DNA of 64,000 bases from Cunninghamia lanceolata (GCA_027924645.1 BSBN01000809.1:42438001-42502000), one strand, 5' to 3'. Numbered from the stretch's first letter, positions 1 through 11,092 are shown. The notes: a model not told the origin generated them from the sequence alone. Made by a program: numbers and translations.

Positions 1-64
1 ACTCAACATTTTGAATCAAAGATGAATACCTGGATATATGTTGCAGCATTGATAGGTTCTTTCA

Positions 65-332
65 ACAGAGTCGCCACCTCTCAAAGAGAGAACAGAATGT
101 CAGCAAGGCACTTTTGTTTTCTGGATTCATCACCCCAGCAGAGCACCACATGGTTCCTTTTTGCTGCAACAACTTCACTGGAAACTAGATTTTCCAGCAC
201 TCAGGTTACTTGACTCTCTCTCTCCCCAGCAGAGTCGCCATTTTTGTTGGTGATTCGGATGGGCACACAGATATTTCACCAGGGAGGACAAAAATAACAA
301 TTTTCAAATCACCATCCCCAGCAGAGTCGCCA
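65..332 (-). repeat. Repeated PBS-like units in the leader of element N
   Basis: The plus-strand string CAGAGTCGCCA or a close variant ends at 76, 148 (degenerate: CAGAGCACCA), 240 and 332, with spacings of 72, 92 and 92 bases. The last two copies are nearly identical over 18 bases, and each is followed by TTTTTGTTGG, so the PBS together with the LTR edge has been duplicated. Only the copy at 315-332 abuts the real LTR. Confidence 0.6.
315..332 (-). promoter_or_regulatory. Primer-binding site of element N
   Basis: On the minus strand this reads TGGCGACTCTGCTGGGGA, a tRNA 3'-end complement (TGG pairs with the tRNA CCA tail), four bases after the LTR end. This PBS type is common in plant Ty3/gypsy elements. 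It fixes the strand and shows that 337-2967 is a 5' LTR. Confidence 0.75.
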
Positions 333-1639
333 TTTTTGTTGGTTTTTCTTCTGAATCAGCATTAGGGTTTGCCAGTTCTAATGCATAGGCAGATTCAGCC
401 AACTGAATATAGGAGGTTGCGTGAGCTCCTCCCCTTCACTTTTGGTTCTGCCGCACCAAGGGGGGGTTCCTATTTGATAAAAGTATGACCTTGACTAGCT
501 CAATGACAGAAAGATATAACTTGACAGCAACAGGCAGAATACTCTCATGTAAGGACCAAGATTTGTGTAATCAAATCACAAGGTTGGCAACATTCTTGGA
601 CATGATGTCTGCTTGGGTATGAGACCATGCAGGGATCCTAATCCTTCTCCTACAACTAACAGGTGGAAGGATGAAATAGTTTGATTTGATTTTTGGATGC
701 AAAGCTGGACATGGTATATAACCTCAACACAGAGCTAAATCGGTGCCTATCCAGGGCTTGGAGTTAGTAGACATACACCTGTGAATGATCAGCATGAACA
801 ACTAAAACTGGATTTCAAGGGGATACGTATGATACCTGCCTTACAGATATCTCCCAATACAGAGTGTTAAGCTGTCTATACTTATGGCATCCCTATTGCA
901 GTATACCCTTCCCAATATTCAATCTGAAAACAGTTTAATCTCCCTCTTGAGCAGAAGTTAAAAGATTAAACATTCAACACAGGAATTCTATGTTCTAGAA
1001 TCTCAGACATTCCTTGAATACCTGGACTCAGAAGAAAGATACATGCAAAACTGGAGACAGAATCAGCATAACACATGCAAACATAGCATTATTCATATAA
1101 GATTGACCATGAAATCAGTGGATTCATGCAAAATCGTACAATAGGAGATACATAAACTCACAAGTTTTGCTGCACAGAGCAACCAAAACCAGTTGTATCT
1201 TATTACAGAGCCAAAATGTCCAGTTTTCAACAACAACAAAATGGTAACACAGTCTGCCTATATTGGCCAGAAAGTGTACCTCACAGCAATTAATTACATG
1301 GTCAAAAATCAAAAATCCGCCAGATACAGACTCCACAAAGGAATGGCGCTCAGAGGTTATTGCAGCAATAGACAAGAGAAGCCTCGAGCCCTGCGCCGCC
1401 ATCTGGGAGTCTTCACTCAAAAATCGGGTGACATGATCATGTGTACCATTTCTCTTACCCCTGCTACAGTCGCCATTTATGGCTCAACCACCCGCAGCCG
1501 CTTGGAAACCGTCGTTGCGTTCAAAATGGAGCCCCCCGCCAAAACGCACTTCACTGCAAGTTCAAAATACACAGGGGAATAATCCCACATGCATGGTGAG
1601 GAGATCACTTCATTAGTTTAAAAGCATGGCCGCGAGCAT

Positions 1640-2400
1640 AATAGGTGTCGAGCGCTTTTGCCACGCTCGACACATGCCTTTCTCTCCAAAAGCCCATCGC
1701 CAAAACTAACACCATCGGCCCGCTCCAAAAAACTCCTACCGAGCTCAATAGCTTGGCCGATATAACTTGCTTCGCATTCCCATCGGCCAGAGATGCATCA
1801 TCGGGCCAACCATCCAAACCTTCGCCGATCTCATTAGTTACACCGATGAAGCCACCGCAATCCTCTATCGGCCAGATCAATACCGTCGGCCAAGCAAAAG
1901 ATCCCTCTGCCGATAGACCACACTCTCACCGATGCACCAACGGATTATACTCTGCTCCTTCATCGGCGAGACCTCCCACTGTCGGCCCACCACAATCCAT
2001 CCTCGCCGACAACACAAGTCACGCCGAAGACCATACACAACACTTCCCTTCATTGGCCAGAGATTAGTCTATCGGCCAACCATTTCACCGTTCACCCGAC
2101 AATACAACTCATGCCGATAGACCCTGGCTCTTCCGTTCCATCGGTGTAACACACACCATCGGAGCACCCAAAAAGCTTCCCGCCGATCTCAAAGGTCACG
2201 CCGACGACATCTTCGCCAGCCACACACTGCTCCTCCATCGGCCAAACTCCTTACATCGGCGGGCCACAAATTTGCTTTGCCGATGGCCAAACATACGCCG
2301 ATGGACATCCATCGGCCAGACCAAAACACTCGGAGCACTCAAGAAATCTTTCGCCGATGAGGCCGATCACTCCGATAAGACCAAAAACGTAAAGCTTTGA
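1640..2400. repeat. Dispersed TCGGC/GCCGA motif array
   Basis: More than twenty copies of CATCGGCC, GCCGATG and close variants lie in both orientations over about 750 bp, without a fixed period. The same kind of array is in solo LTR C at about 28060-28770. It lies in the U3 part of the LTR. Confidence 0.6.
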
Positions 2401-2790
2401 ACCATTGAACCGGTTCAAGCGGATGGTTCAAAGGAGAGGTTCAACCGAAAAGTTCAACGCTGAAACCAACTCAGTCAGCAACAAAAAAGCAACCCCGCGA
2501 ACCCATTGAAATCGGTTCAATGGCGAGGTTCAATATTGAGGTACGTTGGCGAGGTTCAAACCTCCTCAACAATACTCCATCGGCAAAACACTTCGGCCGA
2601 GACCAAAAAACTCGAAGCATCGAACTATTGAACCTTGAACCGGTTCAAAGGGTTCAAGCGGGAGGTTCAACGATACAAGATTTGCGCAAGGCAAATGCAC
2701 AATATGATCCGTTAGAAGAAAAATGAACCCTGAACCGCTGAACCATTGAACTTAGAGAAAAAGGGTTCAAGTTCAAACCAAAATGTCGAA
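2395..2790. repeat. GGTTCAA motif array
   Basis: About fifteen copies of GGTTCAA or its complement TTGAACC are packed in about 400 bp, several in tandem inverted pairs such as TTGAACCGGTTCAA. No equivalent block is visible in the related LTR C. Confidence 0.55.
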
Positions 2791-2967
2791 GACACAAAAA
2801 CGAACACATGCCGATGGAGAAAACATGAAGACCACCTCCTCAAGAACTGTGATGCAGATGCTGAAAAACACTGAGGGGCCCCTAAACTTAGAACTTTTTT
2901 GGATTTTTTGGGAAGGTGCCTGCATGAAAAATTGCTCGGAAACTGACAGTCAATTCAGGCACCAACA

Positions 2968-3257
2968 CTGCCCAAGGGAAAAATTCCTAGTTATGGCAAG
3001 CACTTAAGGACAAGAACCTGCCAAGGCCTTCTAAATACTCATTAAACACTATAGATGGAAAGCCCTCACCAGCTCTAAGATTGCTCATTTCTCTTAAAGT
3101 CCACACAGATCCCCTGGATAAAGCTTAGGTAACTCATGACGCAACCTTGGTTATCCTATTTTTACGAAAACAAACAAGAAGCAATCATCATGTGAATGTG
3201 TTATCCAAAATTACAACAGAGGAAGTCCTGTGCCCAAAAGACTAGACAATTGTCTGG
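2968..3257. other. Unassigned spacer between elements N and E
   Basis: About 290 bp with no supported ORF, RNA gene or LTR edge. It is the DNA into which element E inserted: it resumes after E at 9074. Confidence 0.5.
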
Positions 3258-3262
3258 TTCAA

Positions 3263-5306
3263 TGTCATGTCCCCAATTTTGGAGTAACTTAAAATTGTTT
3301 TAATTGTAAATTAATTTTGTAAAGTATTTTATTTACTTTATAAAATTAATATTTTATTTAAGTTACTAAGTTAGTAGTACTACACTTTATTAAAAAGTGT
3401 TGTGAACAAGCATTTAAAAAGTACAAATGCAAGCATTTAATAAAGTTCATGTTGTTGTGAACAAGCATTTAAAAAGTACAAATGCAAGCATTTAATAAAG
3501 TTCATGTAAAAGCATTTAAAATGCTTTGGTCTGATGTGTACATATAAACTCTCATTTAATAAAATTAGGCTGGGCCTAATTAATGTAATGGCTTTATAAG
3601 CAAACCTGAGAGTCATTTGAAGTCATGTCTAAATGTCTGAATGTCTAGAAATCTGTATGTTTTGGTTTATGACTTTTGTCAAGTTGTATTCAGCTCATGT
3701 CAAGGTGATGTTCCCTTGCATTTGCAGAAATTGGTTTGGTGATGTTCTCTTACCGTCATTGAGGTGAAGTTGTTTCAGACTTCACAATTGTGCTCCAAAG
3801 TATTGTTCTAAGTTTTCTGTGATTTGAGTTCATTGTATCTCATTATGCAGATTTGAATAAAAGGCAGAGGGTTTTGTTTGCAAATTTATTAATTTAATAA
3901 ATATAAATTTGCAAAAGGTTCGATATATATATTTTGGTGATTTAGAGGGTTTGATAGTTTTATTCATATCAATAGTTTCTTTACTGAGAATTCCCGAATA
4001 TTTCTTATAGCAGGGTTTTGAAAAGTCATTTGGTATTTTAGAATATATAATTGTTGGCAGGTTGGGGACAAAGTCTGACAGGATAAATCTAGTCAGCTAT
4101 TTATATGATTTTTTCTTCCTAAAGAAATTCGTACAATTTCCTAAGCACAGTTTGCAGATATTAAAGGTGGATCTCATAACAATTTTTAAGAATTTGTCTT
4201 TGCTGGCAGAAAGGAGACAGGATCTGACAATTGAAAGAAGAAAACTATTAAAAAATCCTTGACATCTAGTGGAACGTGGGCCCAGTTTGTGAAGGTGTAT
4301 ATTGCAAAGGAATTCAGGAATATCAAAGGCATGGTTCGCAGAAATTATTGGAGGATTTTATAACAATATTTGAAGTTGCTACGCCATCGTGGGACCCAGG
4401 AGTATGAAGTATTCAGATTTATAAAGTAATTTGTAGCCTCTAATTGATTTTGTGTGGATTTTGTATACTGCCGCTTGAAGGAAATACATGGTATATTCGC
4501 AACTTCCTTTCAGTCAAAACCTGGGAGCAAGATCATATCCAGAAAATCGCTTATGATTGGCAACATTAGAAGTTGAGGTAACATTACCAGATCATAAGGC
4601 TGCAATATGTGTTGAGTAACAATATAAAGATATCCTGATGTTAGAATCTACACAATTTAGCTACAGCAGAGGTTCACATATCAGCAGGTGCTGTTCATAG
4701 ATATAAGTTTCAGGTCAGTTTAAGAGCAGAAGTGTCAGTTTATTTGGTATTTGATAAGATTCAGTGTTACATGACAATGCTAGGATCTTGGGAAACAATC
4801 AGCATTCAATGAAATTTGGTATATACGGAGTGGTGCAAATATCATCAGAGATCAATAGAGAAGTTGATTGCCAGCTGTAGAAGTCCATTGGATATCAATT
4901 GTCATCATTGTTTTGAATGGCTACAACAGTAGATATGTGATTTGTAACTGCATTGTATTATAGCAGAATTAGAAAGGCCATCAGCAGTCATCTATAGCAG
5001 AAGGATTGTGTGCAGCCACAACAGTTAACCAATTCATGGTTATCTATTGGTATGAGATGATTGAAATTCTGTACTTTCTGAATATAAACCAGCAAGCTCT
5101 GTGGTTCAAATCTTTCATTTGACTTATCCATTTTATCTACAAACTGTTTGTCTAAATGCCTGTCAAGTGTTTGAGCAAAATTGCATTATGAATGTTTCAT
5201 ATCGTTGGAAAGTGCAATAGTGAAATTGATTTCCAGTCCTAGGGTTTCATTGCAAGATTTAGGAATATCAGAGTTCATTGTAACAATATCCATTAGGGAT
5301 ATTAAA
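3263..5306 (+). repeat. 5' LTR of element E
   Basis: Begins TGTCATGTCCCC and ends GGGATATTAAA. At 2044 bp it is 55 bp longer than its partner because of a tandem duplication at 3400-3509. TATA-like strings (CATATAAACT near 3540 and GCTTTATAAGC near 3592) are candidate promoter elements. Confidence 0.9.
3400..3509 (+). repeat. 55-bp tandem duplication inside the 5' LTR of E
   Basis: The unit starting TTGTGAACAAGCATTTAAAA at 3400 is repeated exactly from 3455. The 3' LTR has a single copy, so the duplication arose after insertion or during the last reverse transcription. Confidence 0.85.
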
Positions 5307-5307
5307 G

Positions 5308-5321
5308 TGGTATTAGAGCCA
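5308..5321 (+). promoter_or_regulatory. Primer-binding site of element E
   Basis: TGGTATTAGAGCCA, one base after the 5' LTR, matches the initiator tRNA-Met PBS TGGTATCAGAGC with a single C-to-T change. Confidence 0.85.
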
Positions 5322-5396
5322 TAGACCTGCCAGCCTGTGAGTCAGAGCCTCCGTCCTGCCAGCCTATGGGTTTGTTTTGAAGGAAAAGCTGAAGCC

Positions 5397-6005
5397 ATGA
5401 ATATAAGAACACCTACAGTTGACAAATCTATAGAAGAAATATTGACAACCTTGATAAACAAGTATGATGCTCTTCCTAGGTATGTGCAAAACAGAATTAG
5501 CTTCAAAGCTTACATGAAGTTCAAGTGTTTGTGGTATGATGAAGATTCGGATAATGAGGACAACCAGCCATCAGCTAGCAGCCCTAGAGGGAAAATTGAC
5601 ATAGTTTCACTCCAGCCACATGAAGTCAAGACTGAAGAAGAGCACAAAGAAACAAGTGATGTGGAAAAAAACCAATCATTATGCAGCCCTAAAGAGTATG
5701 TGGATTCAAGTACACTTCAGCCACATATTGAAGAAAAGCACATGGTAGTTGAAGACAAATCAGCTATGTTGGATAAAGGTATGGTTCTTCATGAAGAGAC
5801 TAACATTGTTGATGATCATACATTTGAGAGTGAACTTGAGATCATGATCAATCATGAAGGGCATACCATTGGTGTTCAATCATACATGCAAGGACAAGAC
5901 ATAGTCTTTGTCACAAAGATTATCCATGAGGAAGAAGATTCACATGAAGAACTCATGACACTTCATGATGATAAAGAGAACATGATCAACCATAAAAAAA
6001 TGTGA
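5397..6005 (+). CDS. Orphan acidic protein of element E, N-terminal part
   Basis: I do not recognise this protein. From the ATG at 5397 (MNIRTPTVDKSIEEI) it runs about 200 residues and is very rich in Asp, Glu, His and Ser. The first 45 residues look globular (LINKYDALPRYVQNRISFKAYM), followed by an acidic low-complexity stretch with repeated 'SLQPH/TLQPH' pieces. An upstream in-frame GTG at 5337 is less likely as a start. The frame ends at 6003-6005 just after a run of seven A (5994-6000); one A fewer would carry the reading on without a stop into the downstream ORF. It occupies the place of gag-pol in a recently mobile element. No zinc knuckle, protease or RT motif, signal peptide or membrane segment is visible. 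Confidence 0.6.
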   Translation: MNIRTPTVDKSIEEILTTLINKYDALPRYVQNRISFKAYMKFKCLWYDEDSDNEDNQPSASSPRGKIDIVSLQPHEVKTEEEHKETSDVEKNQSLCSPKEYVDSSTLQPHIEEKHMVVEDKSAMLDKGMVLHEETNIVDDHTFESELEIMINHEGHTIGVQSYMQGQDIVFVTKIIHEEEDSHEELMTLHDDKENMINHKKM

Positions 6006-7026
6006 TTCACATGAAGAAGACATAGGTGATGCATATGAAGTTTCTTGCTTAGGATCAGCATTTGATGAAGAAAAGTGGCATGATGTTATTGCTGATTATT
6101 CTAACGAGATGGCAGATTTTGATCATGGAGTTGAATGGCATGATATAATCCCTGATTTGTTTGAGGGCAGCAGTACTATTCCTTTGCAAAATCAGTTGGT
6201 GGTAGTTATTGTTCATAAGAATGAGAGTGGGAAGACACTTCCTACCTTTGGCACTTTATTGGTCATCACACATGATGAGTATATGGATTATCCAAGGCTT
6301 AAGATTTCTGATTTGATACACCATGGTATGATTGAGACAAAGAGGATTCAAGACATGTGGCATATGAGAAATGAGCCTTGTATGGAGTTTGATAGTGACA
6401 TTGAGTATACAGGTGAACAGATAGATATCCTTCATGACACTTGGAGGACAGCAGCTGTTTGGGAGTTTTGTAAAGGTTTGGATCATGTCTACATCATTGG
6501 AGGATGGCCTATGGATGTTGTTTACTCACCATTGAACATTAGTGATGACATTGGTATTCATTTGGATTTGATTTTCAGTTATTGGGTAAATGATTTCCAA
6601 CAAATGAATCATGAGATACATGGGATAGAGAATCAAGATATGGTTAGGAAAGAAGATGACATTCTTAATGATACACAATCATTTGATTCAGAGTTGATGA
6701 ATTTTCTTATTCATAATGGATTTAGTGAGTATGCCTATGTTTTGATATGGTATTATTGTGATGATGCTTTGGTGATTGGATTTGATGTTAACATAGCTTC
6801 AACAAGTGAGTTATATGAGGATGAGTATGATAGTTCAATCTCTTTTAGCAAGGTATCAAATTGCTTCATGATATGGATGTGTCATTGGAGGTTGAGCATG
6901 GATGTGTTTGCTACATTGTGCGACAGCAGAAGCGGTCCCAAGATCTTCTTCGTCAGCAGCCTTGAAGAGATTCGATTGAGCATGTTTGAGGAGCCTCGCT
7001 GGATTTGGGATCCAGGGATTGATTGA
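6006..7026 (+). CDS. Orphan acidic protein of element E, C-terminal part
   Basis: The reading frame is open from the A7 tract onward (the first ATG is at 6109) and ends at 7026. The residues just before the ATG stay open in this frame, which is why I read it as the continuation of 5397-6005. The part after the ATG is about 305 residues, mixed acidic and aromatic. It contains an internally repeated pattern around WHDVIADY (before the ATG) and WHDIIPDLF, and a tract around HVYIIGGWPMDVVYSP. I know no family that matches. The last 40 or so residues and the bases after the stop look like chromovirus polyprotein tail, so the C-terminus may be a fusion. It could be a captured host gene fragment or an accessory gene of the parent element. 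Confidence 0.55.
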
Positions 7027-7066
7027 GTTCAATTTTTCTTCCCATTGCTTGGGGACAAGCAATGTC

Positions 7067-7079
7067 GGGAAGGGAGGGC
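7067..7079 (+). promoter_or_regulatory. Polypurine tract of element E
   Basis: GGGAAGGGAGGGC directly before the 3' LTR, in the expected place for priming of plus-strand DNA. Confidence 0.75.
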
Positions 7080-9068
7080 TGTCATGTCCCCAATTTTGGA
7101 GTAACTTAAAATCGTTTTAATTGTAAATTAATTTTGTAAAGTATTTTATTTACTTTATAAAATTAATATTTTATTTAAGTTACTAAGTTAGTAGTACTAC
7201 ACTTTATTAAAAAGTGTTGTGAACAAGCATTTAAAAAGTACAAATGCAAGCATTTAATAAAGTTCATGTAAAAGCATTTAAAATGCTTTGGTCTGATGTG
7301 TACATATAAACTCTCATTTAATAAAATTAGGCTGGGCCTAATTAATGTAATGGCTTTATAAGCAAGCCTGAGAGTCATTTGAAGTCGTGTCTAAATGTCT
7401 GAATTTCTAGAAATCTGTATGTTTTGGTTTATGACTTTTGTCAAGTTGTATTCAGCTCATGTCAAGGTGATGTTCCCTTGCATTTGCAGAAATTGGTTTG
7501 GTGATGTTCCCTTACCGTCATTGAGGTGAAGTTGTTTCAGACTTCACAATTGTGCTCCAAAGTATTGTTCTAAGTTTTCTGTGATTTGAGTTCATTGTAT
7601 CTCATTATGCAGATTTGAATAAAAGGCAGAGGGTTTTGTTTGCAAATTTATTAATTTAATAAATATAAATTTGCAAAAGGTTCGATATATATATTTTGGT
7701 GATTTAGAGGGTTTGATAGTTTTATTCATATCAATAGTTTCTTTACTGAGAATTCCCGAATATTTCTTATAGCAGGGTTTTGAAAAGTCATTTGGTATTT
7801 TAGAATATATAATTGTTGGCAGGTTGGGGACAAAGTCTGACAGGATAAATCCAGTCAGCTATTTATATGATGTTTTCTTCCTAAAGAAATTCGTACAATT
7901 TCCTAAGCACAGTTTGCAGATATTAAAGGTGGATCTCATAACAATTTTTAAGAATTTGTCTTTGCTGGCAGAAACGAGACAGGATCTGACAATTGAAAGA
8001 AGAAAACTGTTAAAAAATCCTTGACATCTAGTGGAACGTGGGCCCAGTTTGTGAAGGTGTATATTGCAAAGGAATTCAGGAATATCAAAGGCATGGTTCG
8101 CAGAAATTATTGGAGGATTTTATAACAATATTTGAAGTTGCTAAGCCATCGTGGGACCCAGGAGTATGAAGTATTCAGATTTATAAAGTAATTTGTAGCC
8201 TCTAATTGATTTTGTGTGGATTTTGTATACTGCCGCTTGAAGGAAATACATGGTATATTCGCAACTTCCTTTCAGTCAAAACCTGGGAGCAAGATCATAT
8301 CCAGAAAATCGCTTATGATTGGCAACATTAGAAGTTGAGGTAACATTACCAGATCATAAGGCTGCAATATGTGTTGAGTAACAATATAAAGATATCCTGA
8401 TGTTAGAATCTACACAGTTTAGCTACAGCAGAGGTTCACATATCAGCAGGTGCTGTTCATAGATATAAGTTTCAGGTCAGTTTAAGAGCAGAAGTGTCAG
8501 TTTATTTGGTATTTGATAAGATTCAGTGTTACATGACAATGCTAGGATCTTGGGAAACAATCAGCATTCAATGAAATTTGGTATATACGGAGTAGTGCAA
8601 ATATCATCAGAGATCAGTAGAGAAGTTGATTGCCAGCTGTAGAAGTCCATTGGATATCAATTGTCATCATTGTTTTGAATGGCTACAACAGTAGATATGT
8701 GATTTGCAACTGCATTGTATTATAGCAGAATTAGAAAGGCCATCAGCAGTCATCTACAGCAGAAGGATTGTGTGCAGCCACAACAGTTAACCAATTCATG
8801 GTTATCTATTGGTATGAGATGATTGAAATTCTGTACTTTCTGAATATAAACCAGCAAGCTCTGTGGTTCAAATCTTTCATTTGACTTATCCATTTTATCT
8901 ACAAACTGTTTGTCTAAATGCCTGTCAAGTGTTTGAGCAAAATTGCATTATGAATGTTTCATATCGTTGGAAAGTGCAATAGTGAAATTGATTTTCAGTC
9001 CTAGGGTTTCATTGCAAGATTTAGGAATATCAGAGTTCATTGTAACAATATCCATTAGGGATATTAAA
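7080..9068 (+). repeat. 3' LTR of element E
   Basis: 1989 bp, TGTCATGTCCCC to GGGATATTAAA, nearly identical to the 5' LTR and followed by the TSD TTCAA at 9069-9073. The 3' end is AAA rather than the usual CA in both copies, so it was already so in the template. Confidence 0.9.
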
Positions 9069-9073
9069 TTCAA

Positions 9074-11087
9074 CTGCCTATGAACAACTCATCATATGAA
9101 TAACTTTAAAATTAAGACTCGTCAAAATAATCTTACATGATTGCAAAATTGTATTTTGGTAATGACAATCAATGTATTTTGGTCCCCTCCTTCCTGCATC
9201 CCCCATCTTGAGACTCTATGGAACATAACTTATTTTGCCTAAAGTTCTACTTTTCAACAGGTTGCGGTTCTTCAATTGATTATAATTTTCTTTTTGTATT
9301 GACATTTGACAAATCACTGAATTATGAATATTTTCTTTTTGCAAATTATGAAGTATTTAAATATTTTGTTTATTGACAATTATGGGTATTACTGTTTTTA
9401 TAATTTTTAATATATATAAAATTATAAATTACAGTTATATTGAGTATTACTGTATTGTGTATATACAGTAATACTCAATATAACTATAATTTATGTACAC
9501 AATATAGTAATACTCAATATAATCATAATATATATATATAAAATAGCCGTACCCATACCTGGGTGAAATTTTTTTGTCATTCCAGCGTACCTGAACCCCG
9601 AACCTATACCTGTCCCCTTACCAGGATCAGCAACTTAGTGTTTAGATCTCAGGGAGCTTCCCCTACTAATTTGAAGAGATGTTCCATTTTGTGTTGTCTT
9701 GTACAAGAAAAATTAAAATGCTAACATCACCATTGAGTAAAATCTTTCATATATAAGAAATTACAAATAGTGCAAGAAAAAGAAAACAAATAAAGCGTTC
9801 TATTGTAGTTTTCTGTGGATGAAAGTGTTTACTCAAATTAAGCCACTAATGAACATAGAAACCTACATACATCAAATATAACTAGTAAGAAACTTTATTA
9901 AAACATCTTTCTCCAGGTTTTAAAAACACATTAGTTTTATCTAATCAAATGTTTGATCAACTAAATCTTGTACAAAAAAGAAAATACAGACTAAAAAGAG
10001 CAAATATATTAGGCATGCCCAACATTATTTTCCAAAGGCAGCATGAGGATTACAAAAAAATGATAACAAACCTGATAGAAGGTAATTTTGCGGAAGCCTT
10101 CTGCTTCGCATTGAGTGCAAAAGTTGGAAGACGACTTGTATAGACCCTGTTAAAATCACAATCCATACATATTAGATTATAAATAAGTAATTAACCAATG
10201 ATCTGATTCCACTACTCGGGCTCAAGACCTATTTACCTCTAGAGTTGTATTTTTCTGAGGATATATCTCTGTCTCTACCTCCAATGTGAATAATGAAGAA
10301 GGAGGAGACAGTAACGTCAGATGTTGTGGAGTCAGCTGAAAGCATTCTTTCTGTAAATATGTTTTTGCAAAAATCATGAGTGTAATGAATCAGTGAGCAT
10401 CCCAAAAAATATTAATTTGAAAATAACAGAAAAAGGGAAACGAATCAAGAATAATCGACAATTTTGTTTCAAATTATAGCTCATTATGAAATCTTTTAAT
10501 AGTAATCGCAAACAATGGGAATGTTTCAAAATTGTAATTAACCAGCTTGTAACACTTCTTTAGTCATAAATAATTAGCTAGAGGCATAATAAAAAGAAGA
10601 GCCCTAGTCATATTTTCCACCAAATCCATAAAATATAGAATAGAGTACACATACACAATTGGTTAGGATGCCAAAGTTAGAGGAAAAGAAGATCCACTAG
10701 GTGGTGACATTGTAGATATAGAGAGTGATTCAAATTAAAGATTTGAATGGTCTTCTTTTCTGATGGCAATCACAATGTATCAATATGCAGATTACAGTAG
10801 TTGGAAATCATGAACATACCCACAAGAGAGATGCAAACAATATAGTTGTTGCTGTAGCATTAGAAATTTCTGCACATTATATATATTCAATGTAACTCTT
10901 ATACATACCAATGATTTCAAAGCAAGTTCATTCAACTGGCAGTTCGGTATACATTCATTCTTCAACAAAGAGGTGGCGCTCCAACAAAACCTTCAACATA
11001 TTCCCCTTGACTTACCTCCTTTTACAATATGGGATGCAACACCAATGACCAAAGAAGTGACGATTTTAATGGAAGAAGCGACTACCA
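9074..11087. other. AT-rich stretch without recognisable genes
   Basis: Continues the DNA that flanked element E. Only short chance ORFs occur. A perfect-looking hairpin lies at 9424-9494 and a degenerate 'GTACCCATACCTGGGT' stretch near 9547. Otherwise I see nothing to annotate. Confidence 0.5.
9424..9494. repeat. 32-bp inverted repeat (hairpin)
   Basis: Left arm 9424-9455 and right arm 9463-9494 are complementary with one mismatch, around a 7-base loop. A third, partial copy of the arm (AGTAATACTCAATATAA) follows at about 9506. It could be a small MITE end or a slippage product; no TSD was identified. Confidence 0.7.
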
Positions 11088-11092
11088 TAATT

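Larger units (their letters stand above)
1..2967 (-). mobile_element. Element N: 5' part of a minus-strand LTR retrotransposon
   Basis: Positions 337-2967 form the 5' LTR on the minus strand and 1-336 is the start of the internal leader; the rest lies outside the window. The inner LTR edge is TGTTGG at 337 (CCAACA on the minus strand), separated by four bases from a PBS. The outer edge is placed at ACCAACA (2961-2967) because it mirrors the inner edge; the TSD cannot be tested here. A clear relative is the solo LTR at 26680-28851: both share the stretch running from 'ggatgcaaagctggacatgg' through 'cctgtgaatgatcagcatga' and a downstream TCGGC-rich part. No coding sequence of N is visible. The outer boundary is the least certain point. 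Confidence 0.65.
337..2967 (-). repeat. 5' LTR of element N
   Basis: A 2.6-kb LTR beginning TGTTGGTGCC on the minus strand and ending CCAACA. It holds a TCGGC-motif array (about 1640-2400) and a GGTTCAA-motif array (about 2395-2790) in the part that would be U3. Its inner 1.3 kb aligns with solo LTR C; the GGTTCAA block is absent from C, so the two copies belong to different subfamilies. Confidence 0.6.
3263..9068 (+). mobile_element. Element E: complete non-autonomous LTR retrotransposon
   Basis: Two direct LTRs (3263-5306 and 7080-9068) enclose a 1.77-kb internal region. The 5-bp TSD TTCAA is at 3258-3262 and 9069-9073. A PBS for initiator tRNA-Met follows the 5' LTR and a polypurine tract precedes the 3' LTR, so the element reads plus. 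No gag, protease, RT or integrase is present; instead there is one long acidic ORF, now split by a one-base shift. The last bases before the 3' LTR read, in one frame, GDKQCREG...VMSP, like the C-terminal end of the element B polyprotein (EDKQSREG...VMSP). E is therefore probably a deletion derivative of a chromovirus that picked up foreign coding DNA. I count roughly 16 substitutions between the LTRs, so E looks like the youngest insertion here. Confidence 0.9.
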
